This document shows, piece after piece, positions 1-9,266 of a stretch of 64,000 nt of DNA. Source of the DNA: Methylohalomonas sp964522485 (lineage in GTDB: Bacteria; Pseudomonadota; Gammaproteobacteria; Methylohalomonadales; Methylohalomonadaceae); assembly GCA_964522485.1 (NCBI GenBank), contig CAZFUS010000002.1, positions 1-64,000 on the forward strand. The letters are read 5' to 3'. The notes under the pieces were generated by a model, which saw only the letters and a program-made list of their open reading frames with translations, ran no database searches and had not been told where the DNA came from. The position numbers were made by a program, and so were the translations under genes. Each line of letters starts with the position of its first letter. Position 1 is the stretch's first letter.

Positions 1-1
1 C

Positions 2-124
2 GGTCACATCACGCCGGTACCCGGCGGCGTCGGTCCCATGACCATCAGCATGCTGGTGGCCAATACGATACTGGCCGCGGAACGGGCATCTGGCATGGGC
101 AGCGGCAAATTCGATGAGGCCTGA
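2..124 (+). CDS. folD: FolD methylene-THF dehydrogenase/cyclohydrolase, C-terminal end (partial)
   Basis: Only the last 40 codons are in the window; the gene begins upstream and ends at a TGA at 122-124. The visible peptide contains ITPVPGGVGPMTISML, the strongly conserved C-terminal signature of FolD, which interconverts methylene-, methenyl- and formyl-tetrahydrofolate in the cytosol using NADP. The residues after it (an ANTILAAERA helix and a short polar tail) fit the usual end of the protein. It converges on the degenerate transporter/PHA-synthase reading frame, whose ancestral stop lies only about 10 bases beyond this stop. FolD is the best match; another protein of the same fold is unlikely given the signature. 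Confidence 0.85.
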   Translation, partial: GHITPVPGGVGPMTISMLVANTILAAERASGMGSGKFDEA

Positions 125-133
125 TCGCGATTA

Positions 134-817
134 TCATTCCAGTACTTAGCTGCCGCGTGCCGCCTGCAGCGCGGAGTATTCCCGATTGCCGAGCGACGGT
201 GGCGCGGTCAGCTCGCCACACTTGTCGTCCAGCCACTGCATCCGGTCTTTCCTCCAAAAACCGAGCCGTTTTTCCACGCCTTCGCGCCAGCTTCTCGGGT
301 CGGTTTGTCCTCTGGTGTCACCGGTCCAGTAACGCCGTTTCGGCGGGTTCACCGGCGGGCTGATGATGCCGAGAATATGCGCCGACGTGGCCAGCGGATA
401 TTGCACCGGTCCCGTAATCTGTGAATAGACCTTGAAGGTTCCCTTCCAAGGCGCGATGTGATCCTCCTCCGTGCCGATGAAATTGCCGACGAACACCAGC
501 GACCAGTTCTTGAATACGCCTTTCAGTGTGACGCCAGGCCGCTTGTTCAGCCAGGCCAGCGGCACCTGCGCAAACACCCCGGTGACCAGATCGAAGCCCA
601 TCAGATTGAGCAGGCAGAAGCCGACAGGGAACACCAGGGCACCGACAATAGGCAGCCCGGTCTGTACTGCAGTGGTGACCGCGAATGCAACAGCAACGGC
701 CAGTATGGCGCCGGCCATGATGCCGCGGATCAGAACATCGCGTGATGCCATGAAAACCTTGGATTCACCGGCATCCACCATCTTTTTGACAAATTCAGGT
801 GGGGTCAGATAGGACAT
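134..817 (-). pseudogene. Chimeric remnant: formate/nitrite transporter N-terminus fused to PHA synthase C-terminus
   Basis: One open frame joins two unrelated families. Residues 1-115 match the start of FNT channels (formate/nitrite/hydrosulfide), including the first membrane segments and the phrases VGALVFPVGF and FDLVTGVFAQVPL. From about residue 116 the protein is the C-terminus of a poly(3-hydroxyalkanoate) polymerase: EEDHIAPW carries the catalytic Asp, SAHILGIISPPVNPP carries the catalytic His, and the tryptophan-rich tail follows. The lipase-box Cys and most of both proteins are missing, so neither activity is expected. The frame stops at TAA (146-148) after RGS; the next codons read VLE then TGA at 134-136, so the usual GSYVLE ending has been cut at the Tyr position. 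An SD-like GGAG lies 7 bases before the ATG at 817. This looks like a deletion between two same-strand genes, or an assembly join near 467-478. Confidence 0.8.
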
Positions 818-1263
818 GGATCAGCTCCGGTCATTAGACGAATTGGTTCAAACGAGTAATGAACCCCGTGAGATGCTGGGAAAAGGTGGTGCATTCGCCG
901 TTAAATACACCGATCGGAGGCCTGACCACAGCGGTTATGTGCTAACGGGGACTGGCTCCTCGAATTCAGGATGTACTGAATCGTCAGCACTCATTATGCC
1001 AATTCAGGCAGCCTCAGGACGGCAATGATATTAGTAACTTGCAGACGCCGTCCGGATTACTGCAGAGATGAAATGCACCGATGCTGTGCATGGACAGAAA
1101 TCATGTCTTATCGTGGAACACTGGATTCGAGAATTTACCACAGTATTCAGGACTGTAACGCTTGAATTGCGGCCTTTCTAACCCGGCCTCCGGCGCTTTG
1201 TCCCTGTCCCCGGCTCCGTCATATGGCAGTGCTATGCGTTCAGGAGGGACTCCTGCGGCCTCA
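818..1263. other. Intergenic region, no gene seen
   Basis: 446 bases between the FNT/PhaC remnant and the next gene, both on the minus strand. No convincing coding frame, RNA gene or element was recognised. A small perfect inverted repeat (ATTCAG, 6 bases, CTGAAT) sits at 964-981. The promoter of the transporter remnant would have to lie at the left side of this region. Confidence 0.5.
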
Positions 1264-4092
1264 TCAAGAGTCTCTCGTCCTTTTCAGCAGGACTGCAATT
1301 TCATCAGGCGGCAGCGGTTTGCTGAACAGGTAGCCCTGCATCTGGTCGCATTTGAGCAGCTTTAAAAGTCTAACCTGCTCAATGTCATCAACGCCCTCGG
1401 CAATCACCTGCAGATCAAGATTGTGTCCCAGGGAAATAATAGTTGAAACAATGGCCATATCCTCGGTACTGTCAGTCATGTTGACAATAAACGAACGGTC
1501 TATCTTGATCGCATCCAGCGGCAGGTTCCTGATGTACCGCAGCGATGAATAGCCGGTACCGAAGTCATCTATCGCAATCTGTACCCCCATCCTTTTAAGC
1601 GCCTTTAATTTGTCAATGTTCTCGTCTATGTTCGTCATGATCAGGCTTTCAGTGATCTCCAGATCCAGTCCAAAGCCGGCGCCGCCTTTGCGCATGGCCT
1701 CTTGTACGTGTTCCACGAAATCCTTTTGTCTGAGCTGTACAGCCGAGACGTTTACAGCAATTCGGGGTGCGGGTAGTGCCTGCCTCTTCCATATCAGGTA
1801 ATCCGCAGCCACTTTTTGGAGGCACCAGCTGCCGACTTCCCGAATCAGCCCTGTCTCTTCAAGTACCGGAATAAATTCCATTGGTTGCACCAGTCCCAGG
1901 TGAGGGCTTTGCCAGCGAATCAATGCCTCCAGGCCAATAATTTTGTCCGTATGCAGATCAATCTTGGGCTGGTAATACATTACGAATTCTTCCCTTTCAA
2001 GCGCCCGCCGAAGTTTGCTTTCCAGACCGAGTCTCTCGGCGAGATTCGCGGTCATCTCTTCAGTAAAGAAGAGATAGCGATCGTCAGTTGTTTTCGTCTT
2101 ATTTACCGCGACTTCGGCATTATTGAGCAGGGTATCAGCATCCGTACCATCGTGCGGAAACAGTGCAATACCGACTTTGATGGAAACCTGCATATCGTCA
2201 CCATTCACAGTGAATGGTTTATTGAAGCAGGGTTCAATCCAGCCCACCAGTATCCTGGCAACATCATTGGTGTTTTCAATTTCGCTGAAAACCATGGCAA
2301 ATTGATCGGCGCCAGTACGCGCGATTTGCCTGGTATCGATGACACAGCTTTTCAGGCGTTCAGCGACCTGCTGTATAAGAGCATCTCCTACATGCCGGCC
2401 GAACGTATCATTGATGTTCCTGAATCTCTGAAGATCGAGCACCAGCACGGCAAATTTTGCTTTGCTCTGCTTCGTGATATAAATATACTGACCAAGGCGG
2501 GTGCAGAACATGGTGCGGTTGGACAGATCAGTGAGCGGATCGTAATACGCCAGGTAATTGGCCTTTTCCTCTTTTTGTATATATTGCAGCGCGAAGGAAA
2601 CATCACTGGCCAGTTCTGTCAGAAGATTTATCTCGTCCTCGTCAAAATAATCCTGATCCGGCGCATAAAAACTGAATACGCCCATGGACTCACCCTGAAC
2701 GATAAGCGGGAAAGCGGCAACGGAATGGTAGCCACGCGCCAGTGCTTCCTGTTGCCATGGAATATGATCAGCAGCCTCGGCAATATTATTGATGACAACT
2801 GGCTTCTTCTGCTGCATTGCCTGAAAGCTCACGCTGCTCTTGCCAGGATCTTCGCTCTGCATTGAATCCAGGACATGCTTGAGGAAACCATCCTCGAATC
2901 CGGCCCAGGCCTGTGGCACTACGACCTTCTTCCCCTCGGGCAATATGCCAATCCAGGCCATCCGGAACTCGCCATGCTCCACGGCAATACGACAGGCCTC
3001 CTCAAACAATGCCTGGCGTTCATGAATACGCACAATCGCGCCATTGATGCCACTCAGCACTACATAGATGCGGTTAAGACGCCGTGCCCGATCCTCCGCC
3101 TGGTGGCGTTGCCGGTTAATGATGGTAAAGCCAAGCTTGTCTGCGAGCTGACAGGCAAATGTGATCTCGTCCTGTTGCCACTGATGCGGCCGATCAACAT
3201 GCTCAATGCACAGTACACCGATATTTTTCCCGGAGGCATGGACCACGGCATCCAGCATGGAAGTGATGCGCAATGGTTTCAGATATGTTTCGACATAACC
3301 CCCTGTTCTCGGATCAGTATAGGGATCATTGGCATCGACGTATCGTGATGTTTTCAGAGCCTTAAACTCGTTACGGAATTCACGCTCTGAGAGCACCATG
3401 CCAGTTGAGTGCCGTGCAGGTGTTGCTTCATAGAGGTCTAAGCAGTGCAATTCGCTTTCATCCTCATTGAACAGCCAGGCATTAACACGTTCCGCGCCGG
3501 TGACTGCGGCTGCAAGTTCGGTAATATCGTGAGCCACCTGTTCTACCTCACCCGAGAGCAGAGCTTCGTTCCCTGCAACCTGACCAACAGCATCGAATTG
3601 AGACTGAATACGCTGAAGAGTCTGACGTTGCACTTCCTCCGCGTGCTTGCGTACGGTGATATCGGCGAGCACGGCAAATACCAACGTCCCTTTTTCCGTT
3701 GTCACGGGATTCAGGGCTATTTCAACAGGAACCTCACGGCCAGCCTTGCGGCATCCAAACAGGTCACGCCCCACACCCATGGCGCGCGCGCTTGGCTCAG
3801 CCAGGTAATGCTGGCGATCCGCAACATGTTTTGAACGATACCGTTCAGGCACCAGCATCTCGACCGATGAGCCGGTCAATTCCGCACGGGTATAACCAAA
3901 CAGTGCTTCCGCCCGAGAATTAGCCAGCACAATGTTGCCCTCGGCGTCCACTGCCACCACGGCGGCAGGCACGATTTCGAGTATGTCCAGCCATTTTGCC
4001 GTTGCCAGGGAAGTAACGATAGCGGGATTCGTTGTGTCGCTAGCTGTGGATTTGCTACGAAGCTGGCGACGCGGTTTCGTTCCCTTACTCAT
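1264..4092 (-). CDS. PAS-GAF-GAF-GGDEF-EAL c-di-GMP signalling protein, probable phosphodiesterase
   Basis: A soluble 942-residue protein. Order of domains: PAS about 35-150, GAF about 175-330, second GAF about 345-505, GGDEF-like about 510-680, EAL about 690-935. The diguanylate cyclase signature is degraded to GADQF at 594-598 and there is no RxxD inhibitory site, so c-di-GMP synthesis is unlikely. The EAL half is well preserved: EAL at 722-724, NVSAVQL, EITES, IDDFGTGYSS with both Asp residues, IKIDRSFI and AEGVD, the set of metal and catalytic residues of active phosphodiesterases. I infer that it degrades c-di-GMP in response to a ligand or redox signal read by PAS/GAF domains, with the GGDEF-like domain possibly a GTP sensor. 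It stands alone, 488 bases from the next signalling operon on the same strand. No clear Shine-Dalgarno precedes the ATG. Confidence 0.93.
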   Translation of the reverse strand: MSKGTKPRRQLRSKSTASDTTNPAIVTSLATAKWLDILEIVPAAVVAVDAEGNIVLANSRAEALFGYTRAELTGSSVEMLVPERYRSKHVADRQHYLAEPSARAMGVGRDLFGCRKAGREVPVEIALNPVTTEKGTLVFAVLADITVRKHAEEVQRQTLQRIQSQFDAVGQVAGNEALLSGEVEQVAHDITELAAAVTGAERVNAWLFNEDESELHCLDLYEATPARHSTGMVLSEREFRNEFKALKTSRYVDANDPYTDPRTGGYVETYLKPLRITSMLDAVVHASGKNIGVLCIEHVDRPHQWQQDEITFACQLADKLGFTIINRQRHQAEDRARRLNRIYVVLSGINGAIVRIHERQALFEEACRIAVEHGEFRMAWIGILPEGKKVVVPQAWAGFEDGFLKHVLDSMQSEDPGKSSVSFQAMQQKKPVVINNIAEAADHIPWQQEALARGYHSVAAFPLIVQGESMGVFSFYAPDQDYFDEDEINLLTELASDVSFALQYIQKEEKANYLAYYDPLTDLSNRTMFCTRLGQYIYITKQSKAKFAVLVLDLQRFRNINDTFGRHVGDALIQQVAERLKSCVIDTRQIARTGADQFAMVFSEIENTNDVARILVGWIEPCFNKPFTVNGDDMQVSIKVGIALFPHDGTDADTLLNNAEVAVNKTKTTDDRYLFFTEEMTANLAERLGLESKLRRALEREEFVMYYQPKIDLHTDKIIGLEALIRWQSPHLGLVQPMEFIPVLEETGLIREVGSWCLQKVAADYLIWKRQALPAPRIAVNVSAVQLRQKDFVEHVQEAMRKGGAGFGLDLEITESLIMTNIDENIDKLKALKRMGVQIAIDDFGTGYSSLRYIRNLPLDAIKIDRSFIVNMTDSTEDMAIVSTIISLGHNLDLQVIAEGVDDIEQVRLLKLLKCDQMQGYLFSKPLPPDEIAVLLKRTRDS

Positions 4093-4580
4093 GAGGCGAC
4101 GCGGAAACAGAACCGATCTGAAGAGGAGCTACTGTTTAACTGGAACCGCCAACACATACGACCCGCCTCCTGGCATACTTTGCCAACCGGATCGAAAAGT
4201 GGATGAAACAGATAATCCACCAGCTTATCGATGTTGCTTTGTAACGACACGGGACGGCGATTATGGGCATTCTGCGCCGCCTCGCTCTACAGCTTCAGTA
4301 TAGACAAACTGATTAACATTCATATGCTTCCGGCACAAAACAGGGCTGCTTGCATTCCCTGTAAGCACAGCCGGTCACAGGACTTCTGTCTGGACTTTAT
4401 CCAGGCACCCGCCGGACGGTGCGGCTGTAAAGCCAGTTCACTCTAGACGTCCTGGTTTTACAAGACCTTTGCCTGGCTCATAAAGACATTCGTCACGGAT
4501 TGATTATGGTAACTGCATAGCCATAATAGACAAATGTCGTAGAATCAATTTCCTTTCATCCCTATCAATTCAGTTTTTAC
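4093..4580. other. Intergenic region, no gene seen
   Basis: 488 bases separating the PAS-GAF-GGDEF-EAL gene from the receiver-GGDEF-EAL gene, both on the minus strand. Reading frames here are short and have no recognisable protein character. It should hold the promoter of the gene ending at 1264 and the end of the upstream operon's transcript, but I could not point to a clear hairpin with a T-tract. Confidence 0.5.
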
Positions 4581-6296
4581 TTACCCTACCTGCCTGCGGT
4601 TGTATTTTGCTATCATTTCATCAAACTGTAGCGGGCGCTCAAAATGATAGCCTTGCATGCGGTCCACCCCAAGTTCATAACACAATTGTTGCTGTTCCTT
4701 TTTTTCCACGCCTTCAATCACCACGTTCAACTGCATTGTCTTTGCCATGGCTATTACGCCACGCAGCAAGCTCCGGGTTCTATCAGTTTGCATGGCAGCC
4801 CATAAAAATGACTTGTCGATTTTCAAAATATCAATAGGAAAATCCCTGAGATGTGCAAGCGAAGAATGGCCAATACCGAAATTATCGAGCACGATATGCA
4901 CGCCCTGCTCAACCAACTGGCCGAAGACATGTCTGGCATTATCAGATTCTTCGAGTAGCGCTGTTTCCGTCAGCTCAAGCTCCAGCAGGTTAGCGGGCAA
5001 ACCGCTTTCTGCCAGCGCCTGTTCCACCTGTTCGACCAGCCCATCATCGTGCAGCTGTACTGCCGAAATATTGACGGCTACCGATACTGGTATTTGTTGT
5101 TGTTGATTAAAATACATGGCGGCATTGCAGGCCTCGCGTAAAATCCATTCACCGAGCTGTTTGATCTGGCCGGTCTGTTCGACTACTGACAGGAAACACT
5201 CGGGGGTCTTGAGACCCTCAGTCGGATGCTGCCAGCGTACCAGCACCTCCAGCGATGCCAGCTGCTGCGAATGGCAGTCAATCTGAGGTTGATAGTAAAG
5301 CTGTATCTGGCCGCCATTTATGGCATCCGTCAGTTCAGATTCCACACGCAGACGGCGTTCCATCTCTGCCTGTAATTCGGTCGAATAAAAACAGACACGG
5401 TTGCGACCATCATTCTTTGCCCGATACATGGCGATATCGGCAGCTTTATACAGTTCGTCGACCGTCTCGCCACTGTCTGGGCATGTGGCGATGCCAATGC
5501 TGGCCGAGATCTTCAGTTCCAGATTGTCGCACCGGATCGGTGCCAGTAATTGCTTGCGCACCCGTTCTGCCAGACGGGATATGACCCCCAGACTTTCAAC
5601 GGGCTGCGGCAGGATGGCAAACTCGTCTCCACCCAGACGGAACAACATGTCACCTTTGCGGGCGGCCTGGCGCAAGCGATCGGCCACTTCGCGCAAGATG
5701 CCGTCGCCGACATCATGGCCATAGTTGTCATTAATTTCCTTAAAGTTATCCAGGTCAAAAAGTATTAACGCAATTCTTTCATTGCTACGCTCACAACGGG
5801 CGATGGCATTTCGAAGATTCTCTTCGAAGAAATACCGATTCGCGAGCTGGGTCAGGGAATCCTGCTCGGCCAGACCACGTAGCAGTTCGTGGCTACGTTT
5901 CAGTTCTCCTTCCAGCTTGAAACGAATGCGCGCCTGCGCAAGCGCCCGCACCAGCCGTCCCGGTGTGATTTCGTTTTTGGGTAGAAAGTCCTGAGCCCCG
6001 GCCTCCACACAGTGACCGCCCAGTGCCTCGTCTTCTTCAGAACTGATTATGATGACCGCGATATCGGCGTAGATACCGGAGCGCAGGTGCCTGAGCCAGT
6101 CAATGCCGTTTTCACTGGCCAGATACTGGTCCAGTAGTATGAGGTCGAATTTCTGCAGGGCGAGTTCGGCCTCAGCCTGGCGGGTATCACTTACTTCGAC
6201 CAGGTCGAATCGACCGCCCTGTGCAGCCAGAGCACGCTTGACGGTCAGGCGGTCAACTTCGTCGTCGTCAACCAGTAATAGTTTCATATCCGACAA
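4581..6296 (-). CDS. Response regulator with GGDEF and degenerate EAL domains, probable diguanylate cyclase
   Basis: 571 residues, cytoplasmic. Receiver domain 1-125 has the acidic cluster at D10-D12, phosphoacceptor D56 (ILLDQ) and conserved Lys K107. The GGDEF domain (about 140-300) has an intact GGDEF at 222-226 and an RKGD inhibitory site at 213-216, five residues upstream as in product-inhibited cyclases. The EAL domain (about 310-565) reads EVL at 350-352, and the catalytic DDFG motif is changed to DNFG (471-472), replacing a metal-binding Asp. Synthesis of c-di-GMP is therefore more likely than breakdown. It is the last gene of an operon with the kinase and the single-domain receiver encoded upstream; the gap to the receiver gene is 12 bases. 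Phosphorylation by that kinase is the obvious inferred input. Confidence 0.93.
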   Translation of the reverse strand: MSDMKLLLVDDDEVDRLTVKRALAAQGGRFDLVEVSDTRQAEAELALQKFDLILLDQYLASENGIDWLRHLRSGIYADIAVIIISSEEDEALGGHCVEAGAQDFLPKNEITPGRLVRALAQARIRFKLEGELKRSHELLRGLAEQDSLTQLANRYFFEENLRNAIARCERSNERIALILFDLDNFKEINDNYGHDVGDGILREVADRLRQAARKGDMLFRLGGDEFAILPQPVESLGVISRLAERVRKQLLAPIRCDNLELKISASIGIATCPDSGETVDELYKAADIAMYRAKNDGRNRVCFYSTELQAEMERRLRVESELTDAINGGQIQLYYQPQIDCHSQQLASLEVLVRWQHPTEGLKTPECFLSVVEQTGQIKQLGEWILREACNAAMYFNQQQQIPVSVAVNISAVQLHDDGLVEQVEQALAESGLPANLLELELTETALLEESDNARHVFGQLVEQGVHIVLDNFGIGHSSLAHLRDFPIDILKIDKSFLWAAMQTDRTRSLLRGVIAMAKTMQLNVVIEGVEKKEQQQLCYELGVDRMQGYHFERPLQFDEMIAKYNRRQVG

Positions 6297-6308
6297 TACA
6301 CAGGCTAA

Positions 6309-6743
6309 TCAGGTACCCGGAAGAGTTACAATACGCCAGTAGGACTCCAGCATTGTGACGACTTCCACAAAGTCCGATGAAAACCCGCGCATAACCACGT
6401 AGCCAGCGACATTCTTGTCATAGGCACGGATGCGATCATTCTCATCCTCGGAGGTCGTGAGTACAAACACCACGCTGCTTCTCAGGTCCGGATCACCCCG
6501 TAAATGGTCGAGGAACTCAAGGCCGCCCATACGCGGCATGTTGAGATCCAGAAGAATAATATAGGGATACGGCACATCATTGTTGCGCAGCTTTTCCAGT
6601 GCTTCAACGCCGTCACGTGCCCGGATGATCGGATTCAGGATGTGCCGCTTTGCCAGGGTGCGCTCCATCGCTTTTGCATCGATATCATCGTCTTCCACGA
6701 TAAATATCGATATGCTGGCCGGGTCCTTAAGACGCGAGGCCAT
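6309..6743 (-). CDS. Single-domain response regulator, Rcp1-like
   Basis: A 144-residue stand-alone receiver of the Rcp1 type that partners phytochrome-like and related kinases. The acidic pocket (VEDDDID, about 16-22) and phosphoacceptor Asp (LLDLNMP) are present, as is the TTSEDE loop. Where the family has a Lys-Pro after AGY-V (for example AGYIVKP), this protein reads AGYVVMRG, so the conserved Lys that contacts the phosphoryl group appears to be Met. That would alter phosphorylation chemistry or lifetime. Its ATG follows the kinase stop codon after a single base, so the two are translationally linked. It probably shuttles phosphate or titrates the kinase together with the receiver-GGDEF-EAL protein downstream. 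Confidence 0.93.
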   Translation of the reverse strand: MASRLKDPASISIFIVEDDDIDAKAMERTLAKRHILNPIIRARDGVEALEKLRNNDVPYPYIILLDLNMPRMGGLEFLDHLRGDPDLRSSVVFVLTTSEDENDRIRAYDKNVAGYVVMRGFSSDFVEVVTMLESYWRIVTLPGT

Positions 6744-6744
6744 T

Positions 6745-9120
6745 TTAGTCTGTTGCCTCGTCCTTGCGCCATGCAGGTGGCGCCGGCCAGTCGAACCATA
6801 AAGTGGCCCCCCGACCCTTGGACTCTATCCATATCCGGCCATTATAGGCATGAATCAGTTTCTTGACGAATGCCAGGCCCATGCCGCTGCCCTCGGTCTC
6901 ATCGCGCGGCTTGAGGGTCTGAAACATGCCGAAAATCCGTTCATGATATTCCTCTGAAATACCGGGCCCGTCATCCCGGACTCCGAAGCAGTAACGATTC
7001 GCTACATGCTCAAATAACAGATCAATATGCCCGGCCGGTTTATCATGATGCTTGATGGCGTTGGAAAACAGATTACGCAGCACTTGTTCAAAGGGTACCC
7101 TTGGTAACACTAACACATCGGGTATTTCTGCCACGTGCAGCTCGAAATTTTCCACTGCCTGCAGATCGAAGATGTCGTGCGCTATCTCGACGACATTAAT
7201 CTCCTCGACCGGTGTCTTGTTACGACCTGCACGGGCATAAGTAAGCAAATCATCCAGCAGCCTGCGCATACGTATGATGCGGCCTTTCATAAGTTCCAGA
7301 TGCGAGCGGGATTCGTCGGACAGATCCTTCGCAGAATCCTCCTCGATCCATTCAGCCAGCCGGCTGATGGCATTGAGCGGTGCTTTCAGGTCATGCGATG
7401 CCACATGGGCGAACTGGTCCAGCTCTTGATTGCGCTCCGCCAGTTCCTCCATATTCTCTTTCAATTTCCGGCGCGACTGAATGAGTTCGGACATGTTCTG
7501 GAAACTGACTACGGCACCAGTGATTTCACCGGTGTCGTCCCGTAACGGTGAGCTGATGAACTGGATCGGTACTGCAGTACCATCCTTGTGCCAGAACACC
7601 TCAGAATCATCATGATACATATTTCCGAGATGAAGTGTTTTATAGACCACGCATTCTTCCTGTGGATAAGGCTTGCCATTGGGATAACTATGATGAAACA
7701 GTTCGTGACTATTCTTACCCATCACCTCTTCATATGAATATCCCAGTATCAGCAGGGTTGCTGCATTAACAAACGTTATGTTGCCATCTTTATCAAGACC
7801 GTAAATACCACTATGAGTGGAATCAAGAATAGTCTGGAGGTGCTCCTTGGATCTTCTGACTTCATTCTGTGCCATCAAAGCCGATAATTCCGCAGCCTTT
7901 TGTTCCGTAACATCATGCATGGCAACAACGGCACCCAGTTTTTCGCCAGAGGCAGAGATAATGGGCTGGCCATTACAGATGAGCGTGCGGCACTTACGAT
8001 CCCCCGGTGCTATCACCAACTCGGCCCCTTCCACCTTTTCACCCTGAAAGGCGCGGTACAGGGGCAGATCATCTGTACTCAACAGCGTCATATCATCCGG
8101 ATTATAAAGAGAATAGAAGTCTGCCCATTCCTCTGCAGGGATGGGTTCCTCCGTTAAACCATGAAATTCGCGGGCTGCCCTGTTGAAAATCGAGAGATTG
8201 CCTTCCGCATCACAGGCAACGATGCCTTCTGCCAGATTGTCCAGTAACGCATTGAGGAATTCCCTGTCCCCTTCAGCTTGCTGCTGTGCAGCTTCCCTTT
8301 GTTGCAGGGCTTCCTCAAGTTGCTGCTGATACTCCTGCCGCTCACTTATATCCTGAAACGTGACAACAGCACCAATTGTATTACCGTTATCATCTTTCAT
8401 TGGCGCGCTGATATACTCGACCGGGAAGCATGTACCATCCTTCCGCCAGAACACCTCATCGGTAACATGGGTGGTTTTATTCTGTGTGAATGCCTCATAT
8501 ACATGGCATTCCTCGCCTGAACAGAGAGTGCCGCCGGGATGGCTGTGCTGGATAAGTCCGTGCTGAGTCTGGCCCTCCACATCATGGACTGAATAGCCAA
8601 GCATTCTTTCGGCTGCCAGATTGACAAATGTCGTATTACCATTCAAATCGACGCCGTAAATACCTTCCTGTGCAGCGTCTAGAATGTGCTGCAGCTTGTC
8701 TCTCGTCTCGCGGGCTTGATTCTGGGCTTTTTTCTCCCGTTCCAGCGCGGCTTTCATCGTGCCATGACTTGGAAGAGTCAATGCCTCGGGCATCAATTTC
8801 CATACGCCCAGAGCGGTGATCATTGAAACAGTCGCAGTCACAACTTTAACGGAACCATCAATATAATAAATGGGATACCATACGGTGACTGCACCCATGA
8901 CGTGGGTAAGGCCGCACAAGAGAATAAACGCAGCAAACATCAGGAATACCCAGTTGAAAACCAGATCCTGGCGTTTCCAGACGAGGTACACGAGCGACGC
9001 AGGTATGGAAAAATAAGCCAGCGCGATCACTATGTCAGAACCGACATGCATGACAAGCAGTTCCGGCAGCCACAGGAAGCAATGCCCGTGTGGCATGAAA
9101 GAATTCACCCAGTTAAACAT
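6745..9120 (-). CDS. Membrane histidine kinase with ethylene-receptor-like sensor domain and three PAS domains
   Basis: 791 residues. Residues 1-115 form three membrane helices that closely match the ethylene-binding domain of plant ETR1 and cyanobacterial homologues: PHGHCFLW at 10-17, D29, Y36 and P40 in helix 1, and C69 with H73 (CGLTH) in helix 2, the Cu(I) ligands of that family. PAS domains follow at about 140-262, 288-405 and 425-545, then HisKA with phospho-His H576 (HVASHDLKAP), N-box, and DDGPGI/GSGMGLA of the ATPase domain. No receiver is attached. It heads an operon with a single receiver and a receiver-GGDEF-EAL protein, so I infer a membrane sensor feeding c-di-GMP output. The real ligand (ethylene, copper or another small molecule) cannot be told from sequence. 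Confidence 0.92.
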   Translation of the reverse strand: MFNWVNSFMPHGHCFLWLPELLVMHVGSDIVIALAYFSIPASLVYLVWKRQDLVFNWVFLMFAAFILLCGLTHVMGAVTVWYPIYYIDGSVKVVTATVSMITALGVWKLMPEALTLPSHGTMKAALEREKKAQNQARETRDKLQHILDAAQEGIYGVDLNGNTTFVNLAAERMLGYSVHDVEGQTQHGLIQHSHPGGTLCSGEECHVYEAFTQNKTTHVTDEVFWRKDGTCFPVEYISAPMKDDNGNTIGAVVTFQDISERQEYQQQLEEALQQREAAQQQAEGDREFLNALLDNLAEGIVACDAEGNLSIFNRAAREFHGLTEEPIPAEEWADFYSLYNPDDMTLLSTDDLPLYRAFQGEKVEGAELVIAPGDRKCRTLICNGQPIISASGEKLGAVVAMHDVTEQKAAELSALMAQNEVRRSKEHLQTILDSTHSGIYGLDKDGNITFVNAATLLILGYSYEEVMGKNSHELFHHSYPNGKPYPQEECVVYKTLHLGNMYHDDSEVFWHKDGTAVPIQFISSPLRDDTGEITGAVVSFQNMSELIQSRRKLKENMEELAERNQELDQFAHVASHDLKAPLNAISRLAEWIEEDSAKDLSDESRSHLELMKGRIIRMRRLLDDLLTYARAGRNKTPVEEINVVEIAHDIFDLQAVENFELHVAEIPDVLVLPRVPFEQVLRNLFSNAIKHHDKPAGHIDLLFEHVANRYCFGVRDDGPGISEEYHERIFGMFQTLKPRDETEGSGMGLAFVKKLIHAYNGRIWIESKGRGATLWFDWPAPPAWRKDEATD

Positions 9121-9266
9121 TACCTCATTCCTCGATAATGGTAATTATTAGTGTCGAATATCCGTCTGTGATAGATTCAATAACCTATACAAACTCCCTT
9201 CCATACTTGATCAAACCTGTCTTCGCCAGTTAATGATGACCGGCTATATATGCCGGAGGCAGCAGC

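Noticed and set aside
1816..2865. Long plus-strand open frame opposite the PAS-GAF-GGDEF-EAL gene
   Set aside because: It is antisense to well-conserved coding sequence and has no homologous character; an artefact of codon bias.
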